From Vibrio aestivus (GTDB taxonomy: Bacteria; Pseudomonadota; Gammaproteobacteria; Enterobacterales; Vibrionaceae): a stretch of DNA of 38,950 bases. Each line of letters starts with the position of its first letter. Within the stretch, counting starts at the first letter, position 1. A program made the position numbers and the translations under genes. Below the pieces are notes generated by a model, which searched no databases, was not told the origin of the DNA, and was given only the letters and a program-made list of their open reading frames with translations. Shown in pieces: positions 38,240-38,950 of the stretch. Where the stretch lies: positions 1 to 38,950 of the forward strand of contig JYJN01000088.1 of the NCBI GenBank assembly GCA_003263845.1, read 5' to 3'.

Positions 38240-38950
38240 CTAAATACTGGTCAATATTGACTCAGGGAGTAGGTGATTGTGAACCGCAAGCTTAAGTAGC
38301 GCGTTTGCCTTTTCAATATCTGGTGCGAAATAGCGATCCTTGTCGTAAAAAGGCACTTTTTCTCGCAGGATCTGTTTTGCTTCTTCAATTCTCACTGAAG
38401 AGGTAAGAGGGGATCTAAAATCTAAGCCTTGAGCGGCTGCTAGATATTCCACGGCTAGAATGCCCCTTGTGTTTTCTCCCATCTCTTTCAAGCGGCGGCC
38501 AGCAAATGTTGCCATAGATACGTGATCTTCTTGGTTTGCCGAAGTCGGCAAGCTATCAACTGAGGCAGGGTGAGCCAAAGTTTTGTTCTCACTTGCCAGC
38601 GCAGCTGAAGTTACTTGGGCGATCATAAATCCTGAGTTGACACCACCATTATCGACAAGGAAAGGAGGAAGTTTACTCAATGCGCTATCGATGAGAAGAG
38701 CCATGCGCCTCTCAGACAAACTACCGATTTCTGCGATAGAAAGTGCTAAAGCATCAGCGGCCATCGCTACTGGTTCTGCGTGGAAGTTACCGCCAGAGAT
38801 GATATCGCCGTCATCAGCAAATACGAGTGGGTTGTCCGAAACGGAGTTCGCTTCCACTTCCAGTGCTGAAGCGGCGTTTTCTGATTTGCTGCAAACATGC
38901 GCCCATAACTTGAGGTTTGGCAACGCAGTGAATACGGGTCTTGAACCTTT
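38240..38950 (-). CDS. hutH: Histidine ammonia-lyase, C-terminal part (two apparent frameshifts, runs off the window)
   Basis: HutH converts histidine to urocanate and ammonia, the first step of histidine degradation. The visible part holds the conserved segments [53 protein letters not shown] and [17 protein letters not shown]. The MIO-forming Ala-Ser-Gly lies beyond the window edge. Two extra bases disturb the 5' end: an extra T (plus strand) at 38877-38880 and another at 38916-38918. Removing both gives [20 protein letters not shown] and then [10 protein letters not shown], the expected family sequence. The gene ends at 38240-38242 and is followed by a terminator. Confidence 0.95.
   Translation of the reverse strand, partial: KGSRPVFTALPNLKLWAHVCSKSENAASALEVEANSVSDNPLVFADDGDIISGGNFHAEPVAMAADALALSIAEIGSLSERRMALLIDSALSKLPPFLVDNGGVNSGFMIAQVTSAALASENKTLAHPASVDSLPTSANQEDHVSMATFAGRRLKEMGENTRGILAVEYLAAAQGLDFRSPLTSSVRIEEAKQILREKVPFYDKDRYFAPDIEKANALLKLAVHNHLLPESILTSI

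Overview
The window is chromosomal DNA from a marine gammaproteobacterium, almost certainly a Vibrio. The evidence is the fused diaminobutyrate aminotransferase/decarboxylase with carboxynorspermidine dehydrogenase and decarboxylase (the Vibrio norspermidine route), a VesB-like GlyGly-CTERM serine protease, the long Vibrio-type PurC, DUF3334 and DUF3581 proteins, a type I secreted cadherin-repeat adhesin and Vibrio-like operators for LexA, PurR and NrdR. No phage, plasmid, IS transposase, CRISPR array, rRNA or tRNA was seen.

Layout. 1-2240: 3' end of a large cadherin-repeat adhesin and its terminator. 2241-8216: a long structured leader, then the norspermidine genes (fused DABA aminotransferase/decarboxylase, carboxynorspermidine dehydrogenase, nspC). 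8232-9844: an ACT-domain GcvR-like protein and a DUF3943 envelope protein on the minus strand. 10047-11772: a CinA-like protein and a small orphan gene. 11831-15609: nrdA-nrdB-yfaE (class Ia ribonucleotide reductase and its ferredoxin) on the minus strand, with NrdR-like and DnaA boxes upstream. 16064-19684: ubiG and gyrA, divergent. 19982-21557: a BCCT compatible-solute transporter. 21644-24285: a DEDDh exonuclease and a cNMP/CBS/DUF294 protein as a two-gene operon. 24500-26386: a chemoreceptor with a complete amino-acid-binding dCache motif. 26469-28578: purC with a PurR box, sulA with a LexA box, and a small zinc-ribbon protein. 28752-31388: a Sel1/J-domain membrane protein, a DUF2786 protein and a DUF3334 protein carrying a CheC/CheX phosphatase motif. 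31547-31813: a MITE-like inverted-repeat element. 31866-35449: ydiJ and a small membrane methyltransferase. 35579-37303: a secreted trypsin-like protease. 37360-38085: DUF3581. 38240-end: 3' part of hutH.

A major caution is that at least sixteen single-base indels interrupt reading frames, including the essential genes gyrA, nrdA and nrdB. Nearly all lie in short homopolymers or doublets, and restoring one base each time gives a full-length conserved protein. They are best explained as sequencing or assembly errors, so I annotate these genes as whole CDSs and mark each break.

The most interesting non-coding element is the 5' leader of the norspermidine genes (about 2310-2700). It has nested long-range pairing and competing stems, and its position matches the DABA-DC-AT RNA motif, a computationally predicted Vibrio RNA that to my knowledge has no proven ligand. 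Other leads are the CheX-like active-site motif in DUF3334, the hydratase-like motif in DUF3581, the dCache amino-acid motif in the chemoreceptor and the MITE-like element upstream of ydiJ.
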